Below, piece after piece: positions 17,015 to 25,218 of a DNA stretch of 64,000 nt. Positions within the stretch are counted from its first letter, which is position 1; each line of letters begins with the position of its first letter. A program made the position numbers and the translations under genes. Origin of the DNA: Paracoccaceae bacterium (GTDB taxonomy: Bacteria > Pseudomonadota > Alphaproteobacteria > Rhodobacterales > Rhodobacteraceae); the NCBI GenBank assembly GCA_007692585.1, contig REBU01000033.1, positions 18,794 through 82,793 of the forward strand, written 5' to 3'. The notes below the pieces were generated by a model that was given only the letters and a program-made list of their open reading frames with translations, was not told the DNA's origin and searched no databases.

Positions 17015-17060
17015 CCCAAGGGGCCGCAGGCCCCTTGGGGCGGGTCTGGGCCTGCGGCCC
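17015..17060 (+). repeat. Two hairpins with mutually complementary cores
   Basis: A perfect inverted repeat with 11-bp arms, 17015-17025 and 17029-17039 (loop GCA), is followed by a second small palindrome at 17048-17060. The 13 bases at 17021-17033 (GGGCCGCAGGCCC) are the exact reverse complement of 17048-17060 (GGGCCTGCGGCCC), so RNA could fold either as two separate hairpins or as one long one. It lies between the OmpA-like gene and the terminator at 17063. Confidence 0.7.
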
Positions 17061-17062
17061 AT

Positions 17063-17100
17063 CGCGCGCAGGGGGCTCGATGCCCCCTGCGCGCGTTTTT
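17063..17100 (+). terminator. Strong intrinsic terminator after the ExbB/OmpA-like pair
   Basis: Arms 17063-17076 and 17082-17095 are perfectly complementary over 14 bp with a five-base loop (TCGAT), directly followed by TTTTT at 17096-17100. This is a textbook factor-independent terminator for the rightward operon. The convergent hemerythrin gene ends at 17214, so it should stop transcription before an antisense run. Confidence 0.9.
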
Positions 17101-17213
17101 CTAAGGCGGTTCTCGCCCCACAAGCTTGCATGATCTCCGACCTCTGATCTCTGGCCCGATTTGCAGAGCGGCGCACGAAACTCCTCTGTCTCTCAGACTG
17201 TTGCTGAACCCGG

Positions 17214-17777
17214 TCAGAATCGTAGGGCATGGTGCAGGATCACAGGGACGACCAATTCTTCCTCATCCACCAGATGCCGGTTCAGGAAGGTCTCGAATCC
17301 CTCCAACTGCCGCAACAGCGCGCCTGCGCTGGCATGAGCGTCTTTGCCCGCCGACAGGGATCGCAGATGCTTGTTCGCCGCCTCAGTCAATGCGTTCAAC
17401 ACGCCATCGAGTTCGTGGTGATCCGCATCAAGCAAGGCGAAACCACGCTGCAGCCGCGTCTCTGTCTCAGACAGGATCGGGAAATAATGTTCATCCTCGA
17501 TCTGGTGGTGGCCATGCAACTCATTGATCAGGAATCCCCCGATCCGCGCAGTCACTTGGCCATGCGCACGCGCATCGCTCCGCTGGTCAAGAAAACCGCG
17601 CGCCACGTCTTGCCACTGCGCCAAGGCCCTGCGGAACATCAGATGCCGCTCCAACCAGAAACGCGTCAGACCGTCAAAATTCTGATGGCTCGCCCAGATG
17701 TCGCGCGGATATTGCGCGAGCAGAACGCGTAATGCGTCGGGCAGGCGTTCGCGGGCCGACAGGGCGTTTTGTGTCAT
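17214..17777 (-). CDS. Hemerythrin-domain protein
   Basis: A 187-residue helical protein. Conserved His/Glu positions fit a hemerythrin HHE four-helix bundle: WLERHLMFRR, ELHGHHQIEDEHYFPIL, LDADHHELDGVL and LNRHLVDEEELVVPVIL. Such domains bind a di-iron centre and respond to oxygen, NO or iron; no signal peptide or fused domain is present, so it is probably a cytoplasmic single-domain protein. Start ATG 17777 follows GGAGTGACAC on the minus strand. It is not in an obvious operon: proS lies 222 bp upstream on the same strand. Confidence 0.85.
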   Translation of the reverse strand: MTQNALSARERLPDALRVLLAQYPRDIWASHQNFDGLTRFWLERHLMFRRALAQWQDVARGFLDQRSDARAHGQVTARIGGFLINELHGHHQIEDEHYFPILSETETRLQRGFALLDADHHELDGVLNALTEAANKHLRSLSAGKDAHASAGALLRQLEGFETFLNRHLVDEEELVVPVILHHALRF

Positions 17778-17999
17778 GTGTCACTCCGTTTGGCGGTCAT
17801 GCTAACGAAGTGGGGGGCGGGGGTCAATTGGCATCGCTGTGCAGGAATGTACGGGGCTTGATACGAACCTGCAGGGTCGCCCTTGGCTGAAGAAATGCCA
17901 AAGCGGTATAACATAAGGGGCCGACAGAACCCCTCTGCGCGGGTCTGCGCGGCGCGCCCATGCGAGCGACGGGCGCTCCGTCGTATGTCCCCTTCGCGA

Positions 18000-19340
18000 T
18001 TAATGTGCCGCGTAAATCTGCGCCAACCTGTCGGTCGCGGCCTCTGGCGTCATTTCCTCGCTCTCGCCTGTGCGCCGCGAGGTCAGCTCCACGACGCCTT
18101 TCTCCAGCCCGCGCGGTCCAACCGTGATGCGCCATGGCAATCCGATCAGATCCATGGTTGCGAATTTCGCCCCCGCCCGCTCGCTGCGATCATCATATAG
18201 CGGCTCCATACCCTTGGCATTCAAGCCTGCATATAGCGCCTCGCAAGCGGCATCTGCCGCCGCATCGCCCTGTTTGAGATTGACGATCCCGCAATGAAAT
18301 GGCGTCACACCTTCGGGCCAGATGATGCCACGCTCGTCATGGCTGGCCTCGATGATCGCGCCCAGCAGGCGCGACACGCCGATGCCGTGGCTGCCCATAT
18401 GCACAGGCACGCGCGCCCCGTCCGGCCCAACCACAGTTGCGCCCATGGCGTCGGAATATTTGGTGCCGAAGTAGAAAATCTGCCCGACTTCGATCCCGCG
18501 CGCCGATTTTTGCCGCGCCTCCGGCACTTGCGCGGCAAACAGCTCGGCATCATGCGTCTCGTCCGTGCGCGCATAGCGCGACGTGAACTCTTCTAGAACC
18601 GCCTGACATTCAGACACGGAGTCGTAATCCACTGCGCGGTCCCCGAATTTCAGATCCGTGATCGCGCTGTCATAGAAGACCTCGGATTCGCCAGTTTCGG
18701 CCAGCACAAGGAATTCATGCGTATAATCGCCCCCGATCGGCCCGCCATCGGCACGCATCGGGATGGCCTGCAGCCCCATCCGCTCATAGCTGCGCAGGTA
18801 GCTGACCAGATGGCGGTTATAGGCGTGCAACGCCGCCTCCTTGTCCAGGTCGAAATTATAGCCGTCCTTCATCAGGAATTCGCGCCCGCGCATGACCCCG
18901 AAGCGCGGACGCACCTCATCGCGGAACTTCCACTGGATATGATAAAGCGTCAGCGGCAGGTCCTTGTAGCTGTTCACATGCGCGCGGAAGATATCCGTGA
19001 TCAGCTCTTCATTCGTCGGGCCATAGAGCATGTCGCGCCCGTGGCGGTCGGTGATGCGCAGCATTTCCTGGCCATAATCATCATAGCGCCCGGATTCGCG
19101 CCAGAGTTCTGCCGATTGCAGCGTCGGCATCAACATCGGGATATGGCCCGCCCGGATCTGCTCTTCATGGACGATCTGCTCAATGCGTCGCAGCACCTTG
19201 AACCCCAGCGGCAGCCAGGAGTAGATCCCGGCGCTCGCTTGTTTGATCATCCCGGCGCGCAGCATGAGCCTGTGGCTGACGATCTGTGCTTCCGAAGGGG
19301 TTTCTTTCAGAACGGGCAGGAAATAGCGGGTCAGGCGCAT
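18000..19340 (-). CDS. proS: Prolyl-tRNA synthetase
   Basis: A 446-residue class II synthetase that charges tRNA-Pro. Motif 2 is near [23 protein letters not shown] and motif 3 near [17 protein letters not shown]; the anticodon-binding domain occupies the last 100 residues (GIVNLKQGD onward). It is far shorter than the roughly 570-residue E. coli enzyme because the INS editing domain between motifs 2 and 3 is missing, as is usual in alphaproteobacteria, so mischarged Ala-tRNA-Pro must be cleared by a separate protein if at all. Start ATG 19340. The 222 bp after its stop hold only a weak six-base-pair inverted repeat at 17967-17983. Confidence 0.96.
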   Translation of the reverse strand: MRLTRYFLPVLKETPSEAQIVSHRLMLRAGMIKQASAGIYSWLPLGFKVLRRIEQIVHEEQIRAGHIPMLMPTLQSAELWRESGRYDDYGQEMLRITDRHGRDMLYGPTNEELITDIFRAHVNSYKDLPLTLYHIQWKFRDEVRPRFGVMRGREFLMKDGYNFDLDKEAALHAYNRHLVSYLRSYERMGLQAIPMRADGGPIGGDYTHEFLVLAETGESEVFYDSAITDLKFGDRAVDYDSVSECQAVLEEFTSRYARTDETHDAELFAAQVPEARQKSARGIEVGQIFYFGTKYSDAMGATVVGPDGARVPVHMGSHGIGVSRLLGAIIEASHDERGIIWPEGVTPFHCGIVNLKQGDAAADAACEALYAGLNAKGMEPLYDDRSERAGAKFATMDLIGLPWRITVGPRGLEKGVVELTSRRTGESEEMTPEAATDRLAQIYAAH

Positions 19341-19484
19341 GGTTTATGCCTTTATTCAGGAGCGAATTTCCCAGAGGTGTAGGCGAGGTTGGTCGCGGGG
19401 GCAAGATCGGCTGCGCGCCTGTCACAGATCTTGCAACATGTTCCGCGTGACAAGACCGCATCTTTTTGTTGATGCTTCGACAAT

Positions 19485-19512
19485 AAAAAAGGCGCGCAAT
19501 CTGCACGCCTTT
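19485..19512 (-). terminator. Intrinsic terminator after the Bax-inhibitor-like gene
   Basis: On the minus strand AAAGGCGTGC and GCGCGCCTTT pair over ten bases with one G-U around a five-base loop, and the U-rich run TTTTTT continues from the second arm. It lies about 22 bases past the stop of the YccA-like gene and 145 bases before proS. Confidence 0.8.
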
Positions 19513-19534
19513 CCAAGACTATGGAACTAGGGGT

Positions 19535-20320
19535 TTATTCTTGCTGCCCCATGAACATCAGCAGGAACTGGAACATGTTCAGGAAGCTGATGTAGAGCGA
19601 CAGAGCACCGTCAACGGCAGCTTTGTCGAGCCATTCCTGATCGCCGTTTGCTGCGTGCGCCACGTATTCGGACTTGATGGCTTGCGTGTGAAACGCAGTC
19701 AGACCTGCGAAGATCAAAATACCGATGGCAGAGATTGCAAACATCATCGCCGGGCTTTGCAGGAACAGGTTCACGATCATCGCCACGATCAGACCAATAA
19801 CGCCCATGATCAGGAAAGTGCCCATGCCGGACAGGTCTTTCTTCGTGGTGTAACCGTACAGGCTGAGGCCCGCGAACGCGATGGCTGTCACAAAGAAGGT
19901 CTGCACGATCGAGAAGCTGGTAAAGACCAGAAAGATCGAGCTCAGCGACAGGCCAATGGCGGTCGCGAAGACGAAAAAGCCCAATTGCACGCCGGCTGCC
20001 GACGCGCGGCGCATCAGCGCGCCCCAGCCGAACAGGATGAATGCCAGAGGTGCGAACATGATGACCCAGCGCAGTGGCGACAGATAAATTGCCGCGCCCA
20101 TGCTATTGAGCATCGTCCCGTTGCCGAGTTGCGCCACAGCCAGTGCGGGGTCGTTGGTCGTGGTCAGACCGGCGATCGCCCAAGCGGCTGCCGCTGTAAT
20201 CACCATGCCAACAGACATGGTGCCGTATACCTTGTTCATGTGCGCGCGCAGGCCGACGTCGATTTCTGCCGCCCGTGTCGCGGTGGTCGTCCGCGCCCGC
20301 ATGGTGTCAAATTGAGCCAT
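19535..20320 (-). CDS. Bax inhibitor-1/YccA-family membrane protein
   Basis: A 261-residue integral membrane protein with seven hydrophobic segments. The N-terminus (RAAEIDVGLRAHMNKVYGTM) and the C-terminal region (LTAFHTQAIK, then SLYISFLNMFQFLLMFMG) are characteristic of the UPF0005/BI-1 family. Members modulate FtsH proteolysis in E. coli or act as pH-sensitive calcium leak channels. ATG 20320 has GGAGG five bases upstream and is preferred to ATG 20356. Its own promoter and terminator are visible, so it appears monocistronic. Confidence 0.92.
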   Translation of the reverse strand: MAQFDTMRARTTTATRAAEIDVGLRAHMNKVYGTMSVGMVITAAAAWAIAGLTTTNDPALAVAQLGNGTMLNSMGAAIYLSPLRWVIMFAPLAFILFGWGALMRRASAAGVQLGFFVFATAIGLSLSSIFLVFTSFSIVQTFFVTAIAFAGLSLYGYTTKKDLSGMGTFLIMGVIGLIVAMIVNLFLQSPAMMFAISAIGILIFAGLTAFHTQAIKSEYVAHAANGDQEWLDKAAVDGALSLYISFLNMFQFLLMFMGQQE

Positions 20321-20371
20321 GTGATCCTCCATATTGATTGACCCGTAATCGTTCACGGCGTCTTGCGTCTG

Positions 20372-20400
20372 AATATCGTGCAGACGGCCGCGGGTTTCAA
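20372..20400 (-). promoter_or_regulatory. Probable promoter of the Bax-inhibitor-like gene
   Basis: On the minus strand TTGAAA (20400-20395) and GATATT (20377-20372) are 17 bp apart, matching five and four of six consensus bases. The leader to ATG 20320 would be about 45 bases and includes the GGAGG ribosome-binding site. Confidence 0.5.
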
Positions 20401-20462
20401 GGATTTCCGTAGTGAAATAGACAGGATTTGATCGGCGGTGCGTTTGGGTGCCATTCCAATGA

Positions 20463-21428
20463 TCACGCCAAGAGGTCGATCACCACTTTTCCTGTGGATT
20501 TGCGACTGCGCAACAGCTCCAGCCCCTCCGCCGTCTGCGCGAAGGGCAGGATATGGCTTTGATGGGGGACGATCTTGCCTTCGCCATACCAGTTCAGAAG
20601 CGTTGCCAATGAGCCTGTCAGCTTGTCGGGCGCGAAGGTCAGATAGCCGCCCCAATACAATCCGATCACGGTCAGATTCTTGACCAGCAGGATATTGGCC
20701 GGGAACTGCGGCACTTCGCCGCCCGCAAAGCCGATGGCCAGAAACCGTCCTTCGGGCCGTAACGCGCGCAGCGCCGGCGTTGCGAGGGGCTCGCCGATAG
20801 CATCATAGACCACATCAACCCCGCCCAGCGCCTTGAGTTCGCTGCGCAGGTCAAGCCCGTCGCTGTCAAGGCAGATGTCAGCCCCTTTCGCCTTTGCAAT
20901 CGCAAGCTTATCGGCCCCGCGGGCAACAGCGATCACGCGCGCGCCCATGGCCTTGCCGATCTCTACAGCTGTCAGCCCGACGCCGCCCGCCGCCCCAAGC
21001 ACCAGCAGTGTTTCGCCTGGCGCGAGATGCGCGCGGTGGTCTAGAACCAGATGGGAGGTGCCATAGGCGACCAGAAAGCCCGCCGCCTCGGTGAATGGCA
21101 TTGCATCGGGCAGCGGGACGCAGCGCTGTGCCGCGCAGACTGCTTGCTGTGCCAGCCCCCCCTGGCCCGTAAAGGCCGCGACGCGCATGCCCGGACGCAG
21201 ATCAGTCACCTTATCGCCAATCGCGGTGATGGTGCCTGCAAATTCCATGCCCATGGTCATAGGCAAGGCCGGGCGTTCCTGATACTTGCCCCGTTGCATC
21301 AGCAAGTCGGCAAAATTCAACCCGCAGGCGGCCACATCGATCAGCACCTCGTCCGGACCGGGCGTTGGTGCCGCGATCTCCCGGAAGGCGGCGGGGGAAT
21401 CAATAGCCTCGAGGACGAATGCGCGCAT
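20463..21428 (-). CDS. NADPH:quinone oxidoreductase family protein (MDR superfamily)
   Basis: A 321-residue cytoplasmic reductase of the zinc-independent medium-chain dehydrogenase/reductase group. The GroES-like half includes CGLNFADLLMQRGKYQERPALP and MGMEFAGTI; the Rossmann half carries the dinucleotide motif LGAAGGVGLTAVEIGKAMGA. The catalytic zinc ligands of alcohol dehydrogenases are absent, as in quinone oxidoreductases. It would reduce quinones or enoyl compounds with NADPH; the natural substrate is not evident. The gene stands alone, 296 bp from the XRE regulator gene on the other strand. Confidence 0.92.
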   Translation of the reverse strand: MRAFVLEAIDSPAAFREIAAPTPGPDEVLIDVAACGLNFADLLMQRGKYQERPALPMTMGMEFAGTITAIGDKVTDLRPGMRVAAFTGQGGLAQQAVCAAQRCVPLPDAMPFTEAAGFLVAYGTSHLVLDHRAHLAPGETLLVLGAAGGVGLTAVEIGKAMGARVIAVARGADKLAIAKAKGADICLDSDGLDLRSELKALGGVDVVYDAIGEPLATPALRALRPEGRFLAIGFAGGEVPQFPANILLVKNLTVIGLYWGGYLTFAPDKLTGSLATLLNWYGEGKIVPHQSHILPFAQTAEGLELLRSRKSTGKVVIDLLA

Positions 21429-21724
21429 GTGTTTTCCTAAGCGGTTTTGACGGAAGATGCTTGGATATCATGGTTAATGCAAGACTTCACGCTACAGTAA
21501 AATTGCGCTGTGCGACGCTCACCCAAGGGTTGTTTGCGAAATGCGCTGCGAATTGCGAATATTTACCTTGATGCGGCTTCATGTGGTCAAATTCAATACG
21601 CACCGTCGCTGTCGTGCTATGTTTTTAGGTGATCAATAACGCAGTGTGCAAGTCGAAGGTGAAAGATGAAGTCGCGGCACCCGCGCGTTTTGATCGTAAC
21701 GGGGTGAAGTCACAGGGTGAATGT

Positions 21725-22087
21725 GTGGGGCATAAAGTAGATGATCACGTGGGCCAGAAAATCCGGCACCGCAGATGGCTGATGGGTTTGACGCAGCAAC
21801 AGCTTGCGGATGCTGTCGGCATAAAATTTCAACAAATTCAGAAGTATGAGACCGGGATGAACCGTGTTTCTGCATCGCGTTTATGGGATATCGCGCAGAC
21901 ATTGGAAGTGCCGCCAGGGTATTTTTTCGAAGGTTTCGAAGAAGATGAAGGCACGTCCACCGCATCGGGCGACGACCTTCTGTCCAGCAAGGAGACGCTG
22001 GAGCTTCTCAAGACCTATTACGCGATCCCTGAAGCACAGCGGAAACGGCTGTTCGAGCTGGCGCGCGCGCTGGTTCAGGCGGCATAA
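21725..22087 (+). CDS. XRE-family helix-turn-helix transcriptional regulator
   Basis: A 120-residue DNA-binding protein. The HTH_XRE domain covers about residues 9-65 (KIRHRRWLMGLTQQQLADAV, then IKFQQIQKYETGMNRVSASRL), followed by an acidic linker and a C-terminal helix pair (ETLELLKTYYAIPEAQRKRL). The frame is open to a GTG at 21629, but GTG 21725 gives an N-terminus MGHKVDDHVGQKIRHRRW, which suits the family's usual length and leaves the HTH near the start. The Rhodobacterales cognates are typically about 120-130 residues. It is 99 bp from hisN. Target genes are unknown. Confidence 0.85.
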   Translation: MGHKVDDHVGQKIRHRRWLMGLTQQQLADAVGIKFQQIQKYETGMNRVSASRLWDIAQTLEVPPGYFFEGFEEDEGTSTASGDDLLSSKETLELLKTYYAIPEAQRKRLFELARALVQAA

Positions 22088-22186
22088 TCCGAGCGCTATG
22101 GGCAGGTCTTTGCTGCGCGCTTGAATCCTGCCAGACAGCGTGCGAAATGCAAAAGCTGATCTGGCAGGAGCGGGGGCGGGTAAGCT

Positions 22187-23008
22187 TTGACACGCGATGA
22201 TCTTGGTGAACAGCAGCGTGAAAACCTGCTTGATCTGATCTCGGATCTCGCCGATTTGGCGAGGTCGGAGACATTGAAATGGTTTCGTCAGCCACAGCTG
22301 TGCGCTGACAACAAGCTTGCCGCCGGGTTCGATCCTGTCACGCAAGCTGACCGCGCCGCTGAATTGGTGCTGCGCGCTCACATTGCGCGTCTGCGTCCGG
22401 AAGATGGCATTCTGGGCGAGGAATTCGACCGTGTTGCGGGCCACTCTGGGCTGACTTGGGTGATCGATCCGATTGATGGCACGCGCAGCTTTTTGTCGGG
22501 AAGCCCGTGCTGGGGTGTGCTGATCGCTTTGGCGGATGCGCAGGGTCCGTTTCTGGGCGTGATCGACCAGCCTTATATCGGCGAGCGGTTTGTTGGCGGT
22601 CTTGGGGTGGCCCGGCTTGTCGGACCGCAGGGCGAGGTTGCGCTCAGGACACGCGCGACCCAAACGCTGTCACAGGCCACGCTGTTTTCAACCTTTCCCG
22701 AAATCGGGACCGTCACAGAGCGGGCGGCTTTTGACCGTGTGGCCCGCCAGGCGCGACTGACGCGCTATGGTCTGGATTGCTATGCCTATGCGCTTCTCGC
22801 AGCGGGCCATATTGATCTGGTCATTGAGGCCGGGCTGAACGCCTATGACATCGCGGCACCGATTGCCGTGATTGAGGCTGCGGGCGGGATTGTGACCGAT
22901 TGGCAGGGCGGCCGACCCGGAGCAAGCGGTCAAGTGCTGGCCGCTGCTAATCCGGGTCTGCACGCGCAAGCGCTGGCGCTTCTGAAGGATGCCGCCGGTC
23001 AGGACTGA
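22187..23008 (+). CDS. hisN: Histidinol-phosphatase (inositol monophosphatase family)
   Basis: A 273-residue Mg-dependent phosphatase of the IMPase fold. The metal-binding motifs are present: GEEFD (about 77-81), WVIDPIDGTRSF (about 91-102) and the late LNAYDIAAPIAVIEAAGG. The SFLSGSPCWGVLIAL segment after the second motif suits the HisN branch, which removes phosphate from histidinol phosphate, rather than SuhB. The start is a TTG preceded by GGAGCGGGGGCGGG; no in-frame ATG would leave the first helix intact. It could instead act on another phosphomonoester, since the family is hard to split by sequence alone. Confidence 0.85.
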   Translation: MTRDDLGEQQRENLLDLISDLADLARSETLKWFRQPQLCADNKLAAGFDPVTQADRAAELVLRAHIARLRPEDGILGEEFDRVAGHSGLTWVIDPIDGTRSFLSGSPCWGVLIALADAQGPFLGVIDQPYIGERFVGGLGVARLVGPQGEVALRTRATQTLSQATLFSTFPEIGTVTERAAFDRVARQARLTRYGLDCYAYALLAAGHIDLVIEAGLNAYDIAAPIAVIEAAGGIVTDWQGGRPGASGQVLAAANPGLHAQALALLKDAAGQD

Positions 23009-23031
23009 CGCGCCGCTGCGCAACCGTAATA

Positions 23032-23778
23032 TCAGCGGGCGGCGGGGAGCGCGCGGATTGTTTCGGCGATCAGGGTCAGACAGTCGAGGCTTGAGAAGCG
23101 ATGATCGGCCCCTTTCACCAGCGTCAGGCGGATATCCGGGCCGTCGGCATATTCCAATAGGCGTAGCGCCACAGAGGTTTCTACGGCCTCGTCGGCCGTG
23201 CCCTGCAGCAGACGCACGGGAAAGGGCAGGGACAACGGGCTGCGCAGCACGAGTTGGTCGCGCCCGTCCTCAAACAGGCGCCGCGTCAGCGTGTAGGGCC
23301 GGTCGTCATAGGCATTAGGCAATTGCGTGCGCCCCTCGGCGAGGATCTCGCCGCGTTGCGCGTCCGAAAGCTGTGGCCACATGCTGTCTTCGGTAAAATC
23401 CGGGGCCGCCGCGATCCCGACAAGCCCGGCGATACGCTGCGGGATGCGCCGCGCAAGAAGCAGCGCGATCCATCCCCCCATGGAGGAGCCGACCAGGATT
23501 TGCGGCCCGTCAGTCAGGCGCGTGACTGCCTCGAATGCGTCTTCAGCCCAGTCGCCGATGCATCCGTCCTCGAACTGTCCCGAACTTTCGCCATGTCCCG
23601 AATAGTCGAACCGCAGGAAGGCGCGGCCCTCAGTGCGGGCCCAATCTTCCAGCCATACGGCCTTGGTCCCGGACATGTCCGACATGAACCCGCCCAGAAA
23701 CACGATGCCCGGACCTGCGCCCTCGGTCTTGTGATAGGCAAGCCTGCGCCCGGTTACTGTCTCAAATGTCTGAACCAT
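23032..23778 (-). CDS. Alpha/beta hydrolase
   Basis: A 248-residue serine hydrolase. The nucleophile elbow GSSMGG places Ser at 99; Asp196 (GTADEAVE) and His226 (GADHRFS) complete the triad, and the oxyanion loop is FLGGFMSDMSGTKA. The pattern LRFDYSGHGESSG is typical of the ABHD10/BEM46-like group, which includes mycophenolic-acid-glucuronide esterases and depalmitoylases. No signal peptide. Its start overlaps the end of the MFS transporter gene by 17 bp, so the two are cotranscribed and probably translationally coupled. The real substrate is unknown. Confidence 0.9.
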   Translation of the reverse strand: MVQTFETVTGRRLAYHKTEGAGPGIVFLGGFMSDMSGTKAVWLEDWARTEGRAFLRFDYSGHGESSGQFEDGCIGDWAEDAFEAVTRLTDGPQILVGSSMGGWIALLLARRIPQRIAGLVGIAAAPDFTEDSMWPQLSDAQRGEILAEGRTQLPNAYDDRPYTLTRRLFEDGRDQLVLRSPLSLPFPVRLLQGTADEAVETSVALRLLEYADGPDIRLTLVKGADHRFSSLDCLTLIAETIRALPAAR

Positions 23779-25081
23779 CGCCCAATTCCTTCAATCCATA
23801 GGCCACAAATGCGCCGGCAGCTGACATCCCGGCAAAAAGCCCCAGCGCCGTCGCCGCCCCCGCAAGTGCCGCGAGCGCGCCAAAGACGCCGCTGGCAAGC
23901 AGAATGACGCCAATCACTGTGTTTGCAATCGCGGTATAGACGGCGCGCAGGTCGGGGCCAACCATGTCTACAAGATATGTCGACCGCCCCAGACGCACCC
24001 CTTGATGCGCGATCATCAACGCAAAAAGCGCAAGTGGCATTGCGAGGGGCGAGCCCGCCCAGCCAAGGGCCGCGAAAACCAGCGTCATCACCAGCGCGGC
24101 CGCACCGCTCAGCCCCGTCAGGATCAAGACCCGGCGCGAGGAGCGATCCGCAAGCCGTCCCCAGATATAGCTCGACACGAGTGCTGCAAGCGCCGAGGCC
24201 AGCACCAGCGCGCCCAGACCCTCGAGCGCGGCCCCGGGACCGCCAGAGGCAAGCATGACCAGATAGGGTGGCGCGAGCGCTGTCGCCGTCAGGAGCCCGC
24301 GCGCCACCACGAAGCGCGCCAGTTGTGGGTCGTCGCGCAGGTAGTGCAGATTGGCGATGGCTTCGGTGAACCCATTCGCGCCGCCCTCGGTCGCGCCTTC
24401 GTCTTCCGTGAGGGCCGCGAAAATGCCCCCTGCCAGCACCCAGGCCAGCGCCGCGAGGGCCAAAGCGCCTGTCACAATCAGGGCGCGGGCCTCGGAGAAG
24501 AAAATCAGCGTCAGCGCGAAGGCGATGACGACCAGCGCCGACCAACTGCCCGCGAGCCCGGTCACTGTGCCGCGCTGGCCCTTGTCGATGGTCTTGCCCA
24601 GCACATCCTTGTAGGCCACTGACGCCACCGAGCGTGACACCGCCAAAACCGCCAGCCCTGCAAGGATCACACCGCCTGCAAGCGCCCCCTCAAGCGCCAG
24701 CGCTGCCGCAAGAATGATCGCAGCCCCCAAACCCTGCCCGAAGGCCGCAAAACTCCAGGCCCATTTGCGCTGTGCAAGCGCGCGGATGCGGGCGGCAGTG
24801 AAAAGTTGCGGCAGAAGTGCGCCCGCCTCGCGGATCGGGACCAGCAGGCCGACCAAGGCTGCAGGCGCGCCGAGATGGGTCATCAGCCAGGACAGAATCA
24901 GCTTGGGGTCGACAAGCCCATCGGCGGATTTGCTCAGGCCAAGAGCGCCCGCATGGCGCAGGAAGTTCTGTGGCTGCGCGTTGCAAGCGGCATCGGAAAT
25001 GTCGCGGCAGGCGCGGCCATCATCTCCTGTCGAGAGTGCCTCGTAGGCCAGTATGACGGCGGTTCTGTGAGGTCTGGGCAA
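23762..25081 (-). CDS. Major facilitator superfamily transporter
   Basis: A 439-residue inner-membrane protein with about twelve hydrophobic segments. The cytoplasmic loop between the halves contains the acidic EDEGATEGGANG stretch, and the loop SSYIWGRLADRSSRRV resembles the conserved MFS motif A (GxxxDRxxRR). The N-terminal 70 residues are polar, with ALSTGDDGRACRDI. The start is probably TTG 25081, with AAGGAG six bases upstream; the further 86 in-frame codons look non-coding. It overlaps the downstream hydrolase gene by 17 bp and diverges from thrS across 137 bp. The substrate cannot be inferred. Confidence 0.88.
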   Translation of the reverse strand: MPRPHRTAVILAYEALSTGDDGRACRDISDAACNAQPQNFLRHAGALGLSKSADGLVDPKLILSWLMTHLGAPAALVGLLVPIREAGALLPQLFTAARIRALAQRKWAWSFAAFGQGLGAAIILAAALALEGALAGGVILAGLAVLAVSRSVASVAYKDVLGKTIDKGQRGTVTGLAGSWSALVVIAFALTLIFFSEARALIVTGALALAALAWVLAGGIFAALTEDEGATEGGANGFTEAIANLHYLRDDPQLARFVVARGLLTATALAPPYLVMLASGGPGAALEGLGALVLASALAALVSSYIWGRLADRSSRRVLILTGLSGAAALVMTLVFAALGWAGSPLAMPLALFALMIAHQGVRLGRSTYLVDMVGPDLRAVYTAIANTVIGVILLASGVFGALAALAGAATALGLFAGMSAAGAFVAYGLKELGDGSDI

Positions 25082-25218
25082 CTTTGGCTCCTTCGTAAAG
25101 CGCGCGCGATTTGAATAACGCAACTGGCTTGACTTTGGCTCCCCGCGTCGCGGATATAAGCCCCGATATAACCCGCAACCGGGCGTTCCGTGGGCGCCAA
25201 AACGACGAGGACCGGCCA

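Noticed and set aside
17778..17999. Possible small RNA or terminator after proS
   Set aside because: Only a six-base-pair inverted repeat (17967-17983) without a U-run and an AGGGG/CCCCT pair near 17920 are seen; too weak to call.
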